A program made the position numbers and the translations under genes. DNA of 64,000 bases. Origin: Lithospermum erythrorhizon. Taxonomy: Eukaryota; Streptophyta; Magnoliopsida; Boraginales; Boraginaceae. How positions within the stretch are numbered: position 1 is the stretch's first letter; each line of letters starts with the position of its first letter. Location: positions 38,839 through 102,838 of the forward strand of contig JADFUC010001363.1 in assembly GCA_019722365.1 (NCBI GenBank). The letters are read 5' to 3'. Of this stretch, positions 1 through 13,184 are shown piece by piece. Under the pieces are notes generated by a model, which was not told the DNA's origin, did no database searches, and saw only the letters and a program-made list of their open reading frames with translations.

Positions 1-565
1 CTCGACAACTAACTACTAAATTTGAAACTACGGGAATGGAGGAGGATAAGGTCCTTAACAATGTATTTCTCAGCCAGAAGGATAGCAAATGATAAGTGTT
101 TGCCACTGAGTGACTTATGTGAGAAAGAATGGTGAAAATTCTCAGAACGTGCAAGAAAGATTTTGCTCATAAAGTAACGCAGCCCAGAAGAAGCACAAGA
201 TCATTTTCTGGCATGGGCCAATTATTAGGAAACTTGTACGTTTGAATAGCTCTGTGAAGGAGAGACAAGTAAAAGGAAAGGTGTGGCTTTAAAAGTCTCT
301 CTCAGGAGGATGTAAGAAATGATGATGAAGATTTGGGAGAAACTATAAACATGCTGGCTAAGAATTTCAACAAGACCCTCAAAAGATTCAACAAGAAACC
401 TTTCAGTGGTAGTAACGGCACATACACATCTTTGTGAGACAATGAATGGAAGAAACCAGCAAATGGCAGAGGCAATTCCGGTCTGAGTTAGTCGAGGGTA
501 GATTCGGTGGGAGAATGTGAAGGCTTTGGGCACATTCAAGCGTGAGTATCCCAACTATCTCAAGA
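1..565 (+). pseudogene. Copia A gag remnant with degenerate zinc knuckle
   Basis: Short frame-shifted stretches resemble copia Gag. Around 509-565 there is a CCHC-like knuckle (C-E-G-F-G-H-I-Q) in which the last cysteine is lost, followed by a basic N-Y-L-K-K-Q tail. Frame changes and stops occur roughly every 50-100 nt. The start of gag lies outside the window. Confidence 0.6.
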
Positions 566-1869
566 AGCAATCCTAGAATTACTCTAAATGAGTGATGAGG
601 AGGAGATAGAAGGACAACGGATCGAGATAACAACACTTTTGTAGATTTCACTGGTGTCATAGAGACATTTGTTGTTCGCGGCAGAAGCTGCTGTGACTAC
701 AGTGAAGGCGAGGAGGGCATTCTGAAGAAGAATTGGCAGAAAACTATAAATTGTTGTACCTTGCAATCTATACCAAAGTGGATGCCGGAAGAACAAACTA
801 AAGGTGAGGAATGAGGAATTAAAGAAAATAGGGGCAGAACTTCGGGGAATGAAGGAAATTCAACTTTTAAATTCTCAAGTGAATACAGAATAAAGGAATA
901 AAATAATGATGAACTCGAAACACGGGGCGTTACGGAAGAGACTCAAAGTAGGAAGAGCACGGTGACAACGGGGTGGGTATGAGAGGAAGTAGGTCAAAAC
1001 CAAGACAGAATCTAAATTTATTCAGGAGAGTTTGGGCCAGTGTCAAAGGCAGGGAAAGCGCCCAACTGAGTGGGAGACATAGACAAAGAAAAGCATGATG
1101 CAAATTAACCCATTGATAAAGGGTCACTTTATTGCCCCTATTTACAAATTGCCTTCAGATTGAAAGGAAGCAAGTATCAAGCCTGAAGCTTCAGTGGGTC
1201 GCCCAGAAAAGCGAAACAACGTAGTCCAAGTATACTTTACCAAATCTTTGAAAACATCAATGAGAATGTTGTGGTATTTTGATAGTGAATGCTTTCGAAG
1301 ACACATGGTAATGAGGCATATCTTACTGAAATATTTGATCTTTGAAGGTGATTATGCTTGTTGACTTTTCGGTGATGGAGGAAAAGGAGAAATTATCGGA
1401 GAAAAGGTGAGCTAAATGTGAATGGTCTACCAGCCAGCCCGTGTTCTCGCAGCCGAGTTTATTTACACCATCTTGCTCGACATAAATAGCCCCATGCTTG
1501 ACAAAGGCATAAGAAGAAGGTCTCTTTCTGTCTTAGAGTGAGGTGTCATCTTGTCAAAAACCGAATGAAACACCCGGTAATGTATGAATGCGAGGTCAGC
1601 GATAAGCGCTATATGTGGAATTCCGTTCGAGCCATGATGAGTAGAAAGGCGAAAGGGATCTTGAACTATGGCTGCTTGAAGGCTGTGACATACTCACTAT
1701 AGAAACATTCAGCAGATTGTTACAAAGGAAAGGTATCCGAGGGATAACTTTACTTGAAGAGTAAAAGATAGGGAATGTTGTGAATGTCATCTTTGGAAAA
1801 GCAGACCAAAAATTTTTCACCAGTTTTTGACATATAGGAGGAGTGGCTTCGTGTACTTGAGCGTGCACA

Positions 1870-2440
1870 TGGTTGATGGGACCCGTAGAAATTAAGTATA
1901 GGAGGAAAGAGGTATGTATATGTGTGTGTGGATGATTTCTCTAGGTATACATGGGTGGATTTTATCAGGAATAAATCTGACACATTTGAAGTTGTAAAAC
2001 GACTTATTCTACAAGTTCAAAATGAAAAGGAGCAACAAGTTGTCAGAATCAGGAGTGACCATGGAGAAGAATTTGAGGCAAATTAAGATTTGAGTTTGTA
2101 CAAGTAAAGGTATTCATGAATTTTTTCCCAGCCCCCATAACTCATAACAAAATGGTGTAGTAGAGAGGAAGAATCGAGACTATCCGAAGATGGCGGCAGG
2201 TCGTACTCCGTTCGAAGAATATTTCTCTAAAATTTTGGGCGAAGCAATCAACGCTTATACATTCATGTCAGGTTACCGCCGTCCCAGCTTTTTAAACAGC
2301 ACAAATTATGAAATATCTGGGGGGAGAAAGCCCTAATGTACAATATTTTTTATTGTTTTTGAGTAGTTTGTGTTATATTCTTCTTGAATCGAGAGCCAAG
2401 GCGAAACTAGATGTCAAAGGTGATGAGAGGAATGCTGTAG
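1870..2440 (+). pseudogene. Copia A integrase core remnant
   Basis: The catalytic-core landmarks are visible in changing frames: a V-D-D-F-S-R-Y-T-W motif near 1930-1955, then R-S-D-H-G-E-E-F near 2050-2077, then a degraded segment corresponding to the usual PQQNGVVERKN region (about 2130-2180). A Y-E-I-W-G-like motif lies near 2306-2330. Several frameshifts and stops disable it. In copia elements integrase inserts the cDNA into the host genome. Confidence 0.75.
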
Positions 2441-2829
2441 GGTACTCAAAGCCGGTGAGCCTTCCGGGTTTTACGACAAAAGAACTCCAACGGGTTATGG
2501 AGTCCACTTCATTGTGAAGGTATTGGACACGGGGAGTTAGGCTGGTGATCACGACATACGAAGATGTTGTATCTGTCCAAAGAAGACCTTGTATGCTAAC
2601 AATGAAATTAGTCTTTGGAAGCTTGGAAGCGAAAGCTAATGAACCCGGGGTGATGAAAGTCGGCCTATCTTGCCTGCCACTTTCAATTCAAAGGGACACG
2701 TCTAGAAAATATTATTTGGGGAGTGATCAAGGGAAATTATAACATGAAGAAAGAGCCGGCGGACTATAGAAGAATGGTTGGACTACTTGGAGAAAGTTGC
2801 TTTATTTAAAATGGAACCGAGGAGAATGG

Positions 2830-3650
2830 ATGAGCTCTAAAGATGAACATTGGATAAATGCCATGCAAGAAGAAATTAATCAATTTCAACAACTGATGTG
2901 TGGAACTCGTGCGAGACCCGAAAAGGATCGCCAATATGATAGGGAGGACAAAATGGATTTTCAAAAATAAATCAAATGAACAGGGAAGATTTATGACCCA
3001 GAAGCAAAGCAAGACTGAGTGGCGCTTGAGGATATTCCTGAAAGTGGAAGGTGTAGACTTTGAGGAAACATTTAACTCCTGTTTGCAGGGTTAGAGCCAT
3101 AGGAAACTACTCGCTTGGCGTAGCTTTGTATGATCAACTTTAAAATTTGTAGCGGATGGATGTGAAGAGTGCGTTCCTAAATGGTGTTGTTGAAGAAGAA
3201 GTCATATATAAGGCAGAAGGATTCGTCAATGACAGATATTGACATGTGGCTGTTGAAAGCCTTTGTATATGGTCTCAGCCAGCTCTATACAGGCTTTGTG
3301 CGAGAGACTTCGCCCAGTATCTATTGACAAAAGGATATACAAGAGGAGGGACCGATAGAATACATTTATCAAGCATGAAAAGAAGTTTGATAGTTACCTG
3401 GTATCTATGTTGATTATATATAATCTTTGGAGGAATGTCCGAGCGACTAGTCTGACTTGATTTGTTCAACAAATGGAATGGAGTTTGAAATGAGCATGAC
3501 AGAGTTGAATTATTTCTTGGATTTCAAGTCAAGCCCGGATGAGGATAGCATCTTTATATCTCAAGCGAAATATGCCAAGAATGTAGGAAAAAAATTTGGA
3601 CTCGAAAATGCAAAGTCAAAGAGGACAGAATTTGCGACTACCGTGTGAAG
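2830..3650 (+). pseudogene. Copia A reverse transcriptase remnant
   Basis: Copia RT landmarks appear in order: E-H-W-I-N-A-M-Q-E-E near 2839, T-K-W-I-F-K-N-K near 2950, V-E-G-V-D-F-E-E-T-F near 3046-3072 and M-D-V-K-S-A-F-L-N-G near 3158. The catalytic YVDD box reads Y-V-D-Y at 3406-3417, so one of the two metal-binding aspartates is lost. An intact open stretch from 3457 to 3648 covers the later connection region. Frames are otherwise interrupted. Confidence 0.8.
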
Positions 3651-3899
3651 TCGGCAAGGTGTTCGATGGAGTTCGATTGGACATAAGCAATTATCGATTA
3701 TGTTAGGGACTTTACATATGTCTAAATGACGTCTGACATTTCACACTGGTGGGAGTATGTGCTGGGTTTTCAAAGAAAATACAAAGAATGTCATTTGAAC
3801 GAAGCCAAAGAATGCATTAAAAGGCCAAAATAGTACGTTGAACTATGGATTATTTTATGCGCTGATACCAATGGTTTATTGGTAGGATCTTTGTGATGC

Positions 3900-4345
3900 C
3901 GATTGAGCGGGGAAATCTTGACGGGGAAAAGAGCACTTAGTGATGTTTCTTTTGGGGAAATAATCTATGCTCACAGTTTGAAAAAATGCATGTCTCTACC
4001 AGTGAGGCGAATATATACTTGACCAGTTAGCGACTGTACTCAACTCTTATGGATGAAGCAAATGCTTGAAGAATAATATGCGTCAAAATGCCATGATCTT
4101 GTATTGTGGTATGTAGGGGGCCATCGATATATCAAAAAATCATGTCAGCGTAGTCAAACCAAACACATATTACGTGCTCGGCGCGGCTTTGCTCTAGAAA
4201 TTGGTAGAACAAGGTGATGTCACTTGAACATGTGATGCAGAAAAAAACTTGCGGAACATTTTTACTAAGGCCTTGGATGCAACTCAATTTGAATCATTGA
4301 GATCCTATCTTGGATTGTGTGTTGTTGATCGATATAGCGATTAAA
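3900..4345 (+). pseudogene. Copia A RNase H remnant and end of pol
   Basis: The segment starts with a degraded D-A-D-W-A-G-like motif near 3899. It contains an S-E-A-N-I-Y-like region near 4000, a C-H-D-L-V-L stretch near 4090, and an F-T-K-A-L-D-A-T-Q-F-E motif near 4260-4290 that closes pol in many copia elements. It is frame-shifted throughout. This marks the 3' end of recognisable coding sequence of copy A. Confidence 0.7.
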
Positions 4346-7300
4346 AAGAGTTGTAAGCTTGTGTGTGTGTGAGTGTTGCAACGAGGTGTGTGAGAGAACA
4401 TGGAGTTCTCATGAGGTTAAGTCAGAAGCTATAGCGGATGTGTGGAAGAAGCATGCGATGCACCATCGAGTTATGAATTGGCGGGGAAAAGAAAAGAGCC
4501 GTTTGATGACTCGAGTACGTGTCGGTTATTGGCTGTTGGCTGTCTGATTGAGTTCTTGTCTAAATTTCTCACTTTCCATTTAAACAACACCATAAACAAT
4601 CCTTTTCAATAATTAAAACCATCATTAAAACCTTCCCTATTCCATATTACTGCATTCCTCCCAAATCATCCTTTAAGGCATATCTCTTGTCCTCGACACA
4701 AAATTCCACTTGATACATCGGCCTTTTCATTTACATTTTGCTAAAGCGTCGTGATTAGAGTATGGTGAGGCTCACGCCGAGGTTTGAATAATTCGGGAAA
4801 GGCCACCAAAAGAAAGTGCAGAGCCGAGTGAAACATGCATAGAGTTGAACCCTCTGTATACTTAAACAAGAAGGGCGAAGGTGAAAAGTCGAGAGACCCG
4901 AAACTCGAACCTCGAAGAACAGTGGTAAAGAAGAGGCCATTACAGGTCCAATGCCCTTGAAGGGTATCTTGTGGTTATTGACACAATTACAAAGCGAGAG
5001 ACTCCGGCAATTCACAATAATTATAAACTAGACAACTGCAAATTGACGACCTCCCTACGTCTGGGAGATGATGATGTAGGGGAGGTGAGAAGGTCTATAA
5101 TGAAGTGGCAGAGTGAAGAGATGGGTGGAGAAAGTGGCTGAGGAGCCAATTGTTGAAGATATAGAGTCGCTTGACTCTTAAGTATGTTGCGATGTCGAAG
5201 CTAGGGTCGTGAGTTAAATCGGCCCAGCCCGATACCCATTAATGACGGTGTGAACCGTCTGTTAATGAATGCGTGGAAGATGATGTTGAATATTGTGGTC
5301 CTACTTGTGAAATCATGAGCGATCTTAAATAAAGAAAGATGCTTGATAAATGCTGCGGAGGATGTGTGGTACCAGATGTTCTGAAGGGACAGCTGGAGAG
5401 GAAGCTTGGAAACAATGTAGAAGAACCAAGTGGCCAAAACCACTCTCAATGACACTCTTGTTCTAAGATGATCACATTAAAGACATCGATCTTGAGGAGG
5501 TATGTCTTGACATACCAAGAGTTAGTGCCTGAAAGCCTCACAAGAGGCTCGTAGGGGATGATGCTACAGTGGTACTAAAACCTTAGATGGGGAACCTTTG
5601 TGTTCCGCTATAAGGAACAGAAGAAATCAAGAAGAGAAAGAGAAATAAGTGGTAGGTCCTTCGGAGCCAAAATTGTCAAAAGAAATTTGCCAAGAGGCTA
5701 AGAAGAGGCAGAAAGGGCAAGAAAAATTTAGCGTCGAGCCGCGAAAAGGTTGTTGAGGCGGTCTTAATGCTTCTGAGGAGAAAGAGAGGCTGAAGAGACT
5801 TTTTGCCAAGGCGAGGTGATACCACATGTCGCTGCACACATGCATCGATGGCAATTCTTTGCGACAGAACAACAAGCCAATGATCACAGTGAGGACTGGA
5901 TGAAGAAGATGTTCTTTCCAGCGTGATGGAAGAAAGGGAGGAAGGCTAAAAGCGAAAACTCGGATAAATGAAAAGCAGAGAACCCGAGGAATTGGGGAAT
6001 CGAAGAATTCCGAAGAATGTAGCCCGGAATGTTCCCACAACCAATGTGTTTAATCTCTTAACTCTGGAAAACAATGGCAGTGGAAGTTTGTAGCCAATCG
6101 GCAGTGGCTATTTGAGAGTTATTGTCGAAATCGGCGGAAGAACTCCAATGTCGTAGGGATTCTTGAGGAGGTGAGTCATGGCCAGCGCTGGAGGTTTACT
6201 GAAGCCTCTAATCCGAAAGCTTGTCTGAGGAGTTCATATGCAACATGTCTGAGGAGCAGTGATGACACTGACCCTAAATCATCCTGAGGAGTAACCTTTC
6301 GCAGTCGTACGCTTTTTGATTTTTTACTCGGTTGATAGATGATCATTTGGAGACCAAATGGGTGGCCTTTGGGTATAATTTATTAAAATTTGAGATATAG
6401 TCAAAGTATTGCGCTTCTTTAGCGTGGTTGGCCATGGCATGGTACGCCATCTTCAAGTTGAGTGTGAGAGTATGTTGTCTTTGCCTTAAAGGTAGGAGTT
6501 CTGCGGGAGTGGATTCCCACTTGCCCATAACTTTACAGTGTATCTGAAGCATTGGGAAAGTTTTTATGTATGGTTGGGACCGGTGCTTCTTTTGATATGG
6601 GAAGGGGTGCTCTTTGATCAAAATCTAACAACATGCCACCTGCGTGCGTAATTAAAGCCCGATCAGTATCCAAAAATGATGCACCCGGCGTTAACACGAC
6701 GACTCAATGATATTCGCGACATCCGATGATGTTGAGAAGTTGAACCGAGTCATTACCATCACTCTAGGCGATGGAAGGAACTCATGTGGCGATGTACCTC
6801 ACGGGACCTCGGTGAAGAAGACACCTCCGCGCTTGCGATGGCACGGTGCGGCTATTGAAGGGAAGAGAGATTAGGTATTTGTGAGCGGGGTGATTGGAGG
6901 GTGGGCTCGTAAAATTCGGTGTTAGAGCAAAGCTACTTGAGGGGTGAGGATGATGTTGGTGTTGATGATCATTCACTTTGATCTTGTTCTTTGTCAGTCG
7001 AGAACTAGGTAATTTGGTATGTTTTTGGGAACCGAAATATGGAGATTATCCGGCATACAGGAGGAGGAACCACATGGTGGAGTTATTTTTTATTATTCTG
7101 AATTATGTGATATGTTCCTTTTTTGGATGAATGGTGCTTAAGCCGTATGTAGCTTAGTTCGTTTATATTGATATTTTTGTCTTTGGCAATTTGTCGACAC
7201 TATTGTAATGATTGGTCGTATGTTATGTTCGTATACAATCCGTCTTGTTTGATAGCCAGATTGCCAAGCGGGTATTCTGTTGTATTTTCTACTTGAGGAT

Positions 7301-9060
7301 ATTTAAACTATTTGCGGGTATGCTCGCTTCTTGATGTAGGGTTCTCAAGAATGTTGTCGCGAGAAGCACAGGGGAGTTTGTTGAATTATAGTTGGTAGTG
7401 TTTAAAACCCCAGTCGCGACCCGGCCGTCCTTAATAGATGGGAGCGCTATTCAAGAGTCGGCGGGATCTTTCACGCGGGATTATGTTTCCATATTTGAAG
7501 AGGATCGAGATCCTAGAGAATCACGATTTGGTGAAGGCTTTATGAGCATGACTTGTAGATCAAATAGCAGAGAGAATCTGGCGTCTAAAAATAAATAAAG
7601 TATATTGACCGAAGCATTTATAAATCCCAAGAAGGAAAGGACTCATTTATTATGTACAAGATGGAAGTTTTTGTTTATAGCAATATTATTTTATAAGCAT
7701 GGTGCATCTTTACACTATGGCTATGAAGCTTCGTTTGTAGGCGAAGAGGTGTGTGAAACAAAGTATTAACTTGTTGTATTGAAGCATAGAGCTGCAATGT
7801 GAGGATTTAGTGTGTGGTGGATATGCGAGACATTATAAACTCCTTTTAGTTATTTTACAACAATTTGTCTGACAGACTGGTTACAACGGTTTATTCTTGA
7901 AGGTCGTTACATGGTTTTTCAACACTAGGATATGGCTGGTGCATAGTGAAGGATAGGGGTGTTATGATGGGAGATGCGAACTTATACGTTCGATTGGGAG
8001 TAGAATAGGGGAGTGGGAGCATTAGGGTGAATTTTTATTTTTGCAATTCTTGATCATATTGGAATCCTTGAATTTAGGCCGATCGCCCCTCTGAGCGTGA
8101 GTCTTTGTTTGTATTTCAAAGCGTATTGTTTTATTTTGGTGTTGTTTACTTTCCTACCACGGTTGTTATTAGTCATTGAGTCATTGGCCAGTTGGTCATT
8201 AACATTGTCCTTGCCGAATGTTACACAATTTGAGGATCCTGACCTCCTTACATGTAGCGAGGTTCTTTTCGTCTGAAAAGTTCCTGCTTGCTTTTGTTGA
8301 TAGGTTTAAGGGAAGGAATCTACATGGGTAGAATGGAGGGGGCAGGGCAATCGCGCCCGGTATGTCTTGGGTCCCCGAGGCCAAAACCTCCATATCTCTC
8401 CGAATTAGAGGCGTGACCCCTCGCTGATGTCGATAGGTAAACCGTCCACATCACACATACCTGGCTTGTCGCTCTTTTTCTCCTTGAGGTGATTATCTAG
8501 CATCTCCCATGCTTTGAGGGCCGACCACCAGATTCCACCGATGAGGGGTTCTCTGAGGGAGTCCAGCGGGGGTATAACTAGTAACTTAACTACGGCTTTT
8601 CTAGTCTCCTGAAGTTTCTCCAATTCATCTATATTAGGGAGCTTTGAAATTATTTCAAATATAGTGGCGAATGACCGCCCTTAATGTCATTCCATGCTTT
8701 GGGGATATCTGACTTTGAAGGATGAATCATAAATGCGTCGTCACAAGTACCTCCCCATGCTCGAGATCCAACTTCGGCTATTCTGTCGGATACAACGATC
8801 TTGGCTGAGGAGCAGCATGGCTGGCTTCCAAATGCTTGCTAGGGAGCTGTCGATCAGAGACTTGTGAATACAAGATATCGGCGGAACTTCCGTGTCCACT
8901 TAACATTAGGGTGACCACGAAATTGGCTATTATGGGGTTGATTATTAGAGATCATCTTGAAACTCCGATCCCCTACTGAGGCTCGCTCTCGAATATGATG
9001 GGTTCTCGATACATTGTGATGGGTGGGCAAGCATCACATGAAGGCATTTGCTTGCTCACT
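4346..9060. other. Unassigned decayed repeat debris
   Basis: No gene could be supported in this stretch. The base composition and the pattern of short broken open stretches on both strands match the surrounding dead transposons. A pyrimidine-rich AT stretch lies at 4555-4740. A lysine/arginine/glutamate-rich stretch with stops occurs on the plus strand at about 5600-6040, reminiscent of a retroelement ORF but not assignable. A minus-strand open stretch at 8405-8623 matches nothing I recognise. The region may be the body of an older element whose LTR is the block starting near 9063, but I cannot show that. Confidence 0.4.
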
Positions 9061-9062
9061 TA

Positions 9063-11690
9063 GGCAGTAATATATATAATAACCCGTTATGTTAAAAAAA
9101 AATTGATCGGTGGTAGGACCCGGAGATAGTATAAATAATTTTGAAACTAAAATCGATGTGCGAAACTAGTATTATATGAGTAGTAGTAGTTTATGTCATG
9201 GGGAAATTTTACATTGGAATCGGTTTCATTGAGATTTAAGGAAATGCGAGAAAGTGGAGAAATTAACCCGAAATCGAATGGGACTCGAAGCTATTCTTAA
9301 ATATTTTTCTAAATCCTTTATCCAATAACGTCAGCCATGAGCAAAAATCTTCGCCATTATTAACTGGATTGTGAGAATCCCTTCCCTCGCTGAAATTTTC
9401 TTTCATTTCTCTCTTGATTGTTCTTATTTCAGCTCAAAAGTCGTTGGTTGAATATCTTCCGCTCGTAAAATCTTCTTTGAATTAAGGTAACAAAGTTCAA
9501 ATCTTTTGGGATACTTCTTGGGTTTTGACATAGTTGACTTTTAGTTGTTTTGCTAAATTGAATTTAATTGTGTTTTAGTTTGTTATAGGTAGTATGGTGA
9601 ATATAAGTAGTTAATTCATACTGAGTTAAGATGTTGTTTTGAGGTTTTGGTGATCGGTTGACTTTTCTAGGTTAGTTGACTTTTGATATTGACTTTTTAT
9701 AAGACTTTAAATGAAAACTATTGAGGGGTTAATTTGGGACACTGACCTTAGTTGTTGTAAGGTTAGAATTGTTATTTATAATCGATTAGAGGGGGTTAGG
9801 TTGAGAAAGTGTGATTGGTAAGTTGAGTAGTAATTGAGATTTTGGAGTATAGGTTGTTAATTATGGACTTGAGGGTTAAATAAGATGATGACTTATAAGT
9901 TGATTTGAAATGTTAAAAGAGTGATAACGTGGAAATTTTAAACAGAGGCGATTGGGTTGTGTCCGGCCAGGGGTTGTTATTTTCCCCGTTGTCTTATTCG
10001 TCGTTTTAGACCATTTAGCAATCGTTCACTTAGGGGATTTGGTAATGTATCTTCTAGAGCATGAAGTATAGTAGTAAGTTTTAGGTGTACTTTCTGGTGT
10101 TTTGTTAGGCGTTGATGGAAGGCCGATTACAGAGTGATTGTGTTTTCACGAGGGATTTTATGTGGTAGCGGAGGTAGAGTACTTATCTCGCCCAGGTGCT
10201 TGCTACATTACGTGCTTACTTTTAAAATTGTGTGAAGCATTAATAAATTTGTTGTATGATTATGTGTGATTCGTTTGTGTGAGCCATGATAGTTATGTGA
10301 TTGTATTTTTGTGGCGTTGAAGATTTGAGGTAAGTAATAGCTTGAACTCTCGACTTACGTTTACATTCCGTGCCTTGTAGAGCACTTACGCCCATTTACA
10401 ACGGCCTTAGCAGTTAGTGATTTTGATTGTGAGGCGTTTTTAGGCGTGTGCTTTGATATTGTTTGGGGAATAAGTAGTTATTTGTTGGGAGGTGTTGGTT
10501 GGGTTATGCGTGACTTTGAGGTGACTTGAGTATTAGGATATGATGACCACATAGTATGGATGATGATTAGGGGTTAGGTGACTCTCTTCACGTGCGAGGA
10601 TATGTGACATTGTGGCCTTATACTCTGATATAAGTGCGGTTTGGCCTTATACTAGGTATAAGTACGGTTTGGCCTTATGCTTATTTATAAGTGCGGTTTG
10701 GCCTTATACTTGATATAGGCGGTCCAGCGATTAGCTATGACCCCTGCTTTGATGTTATTGCATTGTTGGTGTTGGCCTTATAATACGGTATAAGAGAGCG
10801 GTGTTTATTAGCGATTGGTCCATTCATTCCTCTGAGGTAAACAGTTGAGCGTATCTGCCGCGTTAAATTTGGTATACTTGTGGAGATATGAGATACATGG
10901 TTTGATGACTAGAGTTATAATGGATTTGTTGAAAGTCTGCGTGATCTTATCCTTAGTGATTGTGTGCCTTTGGAGCTTTGTATTATATCTTGACATGTTA
11001 TGCACTGAGACCTTCTTTGGAATTTTATGATATGACAGCCTTATTAGGTAGTCCTGGGTATATACGTATTTATTCATATTTGACTATTATATCTATTGAT
11101 TGTCTCGTTTCGTATGGCTTAAGTTTCACCCATGTGTTAAGTTTTCACTAAGGCTTGCGACTTAACCCCTATTCGCTTTGGGCGGCATTTCATTGATACT
11201 GCAGTTGATAGGCGGAGTAGTTGAGTCGGGAGGTACATTTGAGAGTTTTGTTCAGTGGTAGGTAGAAGCGTCGGGTGGGCGAGGATCTGATCTCGTTTTG
11301 TTGTCTTTGTCAACCGTTTCTTGATTGTTATTTCATTTCGGGCTTTAACTTCATCAAACTGATATTATTTTTGTACCGGGATACGGTATTTACTCTCGAT
11401 TTAGCCTTGCCGGCATTACTTTCTTTGAGAGATGTTGTATATATATATATGGGTTGGTTAGATATCAGCTGATGGATTGTAAATTTTAAAAAGCATTTTT
11501 CCCAGAATTTTAATTGTGGAAAATCAAATTTTTGGATAAAAGCGTAGTTCTTTAAATCACGTCCATTATGGTGACTCACTGATTGTTCGAGTTATAATGA
11601 TTACCGCTGGGGCGGCCGACACGGAAGCGAATAGATTATACTCCTCCTCTTATTCCTCCGAGGAAATGGTGTCAACCCTTCCGGTAATTG
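9063..11690 (+). mobile_element. Probable LTR-like noncoding block (gypsy-type)
   Basis: This 2.6-kb block has no coding capacity and has the texture of a long plant gypsy LTR. It starts in a T-A-A-C-C-C-G-rich segment after a run of A, is rich in GTTGACTTTT-like motifs (for example near 9530 and 9657-9700), and has an internal tandem array at 10613-10795. It ends just before the LTR of copia copy B at 11696. I did not find a second copy in the window, so it could be a solo LTR or one end of a decayed element. The assignment rests on texture, not on a matched pair. Confidence 0.35.
10613..10795 (+). repeat. Tandem array of ~29-bp hairpin units
   Basis: GGCCTTAT recurs at 10613, 10642, 10670 and 10699, spacing 28-29 bp, and again at about 10775. 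Each unit reads roughly GGCCTTATAC-N-TATAAGTGCGGTTT. The CTTATA and TATAAG arms can pair, so every unit is a potential small stem-loop. Copies differ mainly in the loop. Confidence 0.8.
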
Positions 11691-11695
11691 ATCTT

Positions 11696-12603
11696 TGTTG
11701 GAAATCGGAAATGCTTTGATTTCTCCCAATTATGCATTACTAACAATTATGCTAACAATTCATTTCTTAGTTTTAGTTAAATGAGAGATTACTCAACTAA
11801 GTGTTCAATAATAATTGTAAATTAGTAAAATGGAACTTCGTGATAATATTAGGGGTTATGCAGAATTGAATCGCGTCATATAGCAGAGTATAATATCATA
11901 ATGGTCAATTATATTATTATACGACTAATATTACTCCCCGAGCCTAAATATCGCACATCCTGATAGCGTTGAGATTACATTCTATGGAATTAAATACGAC
12001 ATTAAATTAGGAGTTGATTGAAATCCGCTTGAGATACTTAATCGAAGTTTTACGTTTGATCTTGTAAAATACAAATTGGACAAAACGAATCAATTAAATT
12101 TGTTATTTCAAAATTGTGAGTTTAACGAGGGAAACTTATTAGTAACTGTTAAGTTACTTACTCGTTAAGTAATAAGTTATCAAGCAGTCAAATTTATTAA
12201 GAGCCCGAAACCAAAAGGTATATAAGGGAAAAATTAAGAGGAAATAGAAAAACCCAAAATTCATTTCATCCTCTCCCATATATTTCGGCCACCTCACTTT
12301 GGGTTTGAGTCAAAGTTTTGACTAAAATTCTTACATCGGTGTTAAGTAGATTCTATGTAGTCAATCGCGTGATTCGGCAACTCTTGGTATGGGCTAAGCA
12401 GGCATTTCACTTGAAGTCTTTGAGGATTCAATGGAAGGTCGGGAGATTGCAGAGTTCGTCATTTCGCCCGCGTTTGTAAGTACTCGTATTAAATACGTGT
12501 ATGAATTGCTCTCGTGTATGTTTTAAGTGATTAGTTATTATACGTTTATTCGATCATGGTTGCATTTTATTTATTTTGTTATGAACAAGTTATATTTTCC
12601 AAC
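11696..12603 (+). repeat. 5' LTR of copia B
   Basis: It starts TGTTGGAAATCGG after a run of T and ends TTTTCCAAC. It matches the 3' LTR at 19840-20784 in many blocks: ATAATGGTCAATTATATTATT, a GTTACTTACTCGTTAAGTAATAAGTTA-like segment, a TATATAAGG promoter-like box near 12218, a TTTCATCCTCTCCC box and a GAGTCAAAGTTTTGACT palindrome. Divergence by substitutions and many small indels shows the insertion is old. Confidence 0.9.
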
Positions 12604-12605
12604 GG

Positions 12606-12617
12606 TGGTATCGAGCA
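12606..12617 (+). other. Primer-binding site of copia B
   Basis: TGGTATCGAGCA follows the 5' LTR by two bases. It resembles the TGGTATCAGAGC site complementary to initiator tRNA-Met that most plant copia elements use, with one base missing. Confidence 0.75.
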
Positions 12618-13184
12618 TGTTTAAATTGTATAATTTTGATTACATTCATATATAATTTTTTATATAAACACATTTTATATGATTTTCATATTATATATTC
12701 TTGACTATGAGTATATATGCTATGAAAATTGATTTATAATTAAATATGTGTTCTATACTATTTTCAAGTTCATCATATTATTAATTTTGATGATTTAGAA
12801 TTTAAGTTTTTTGTGTTTCCGCGAAATGAAAGGATTTTTAAAACATGTTTTGATTAAAATCTAAATATTTTATTGGATTTGAGGGGTTTAAAATGTTCTA
12901 AAAATTCCACCAATTTTTTTTCCATTCTAGAGGGGACCAGAAGTATCTTTGAAAAATTTCATAATTTTTTGGATTGTTTAAGTGTCCCAAAACAATTTTG
13001 TGATTTCTGAGAAATATTTATTGTAGCTAATTATTTTTTGTAAATGGTTTTTACAAAATTGCAATTGGAAACGTTTAAACAAATTGTGTGGACTACCTGA
13101 TACAGAGATTTTTGGATATATTTAAGGCCTTGAAATTGTTTTCCAAACATTTGGGTGAAATAAAAACAAGCGGAATTTTTTTGT

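Larger units (their letters stand above)
1..4345 (+). mobile_element. Decayed Ty1/copia retrotransposon, copy A (5' end outside window)
   Basis: The plus strand carries, in copia order, remnants of gag with a zinc knuckle (to about 565), integrase (about 1870-2440), reverse transcriptase (about 2830-3650) and RNase H (about 3900-4345). Integrase lying before reverse transcriptase is the copia order, as opposed to gypsy. Frames are broken by many stops and 1-2 nt indels, so nothing here can encode a working polyprotein. No LTR was recognised: the left part lies outside the window and none is evident after 4345. The wording of the integrase core and RNase H recalls the SIRE/Maximus group, but that lineage call is inference. 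Confidence 0.85.

Noticed and set aside
8405..8623. Minus-strand open frame with W-W-S-A-L-K-A-W-E as a small gene
   Set aside because: The start/stop context and neighbours are those of decayed transposon debris, and no homologue could be recalled.
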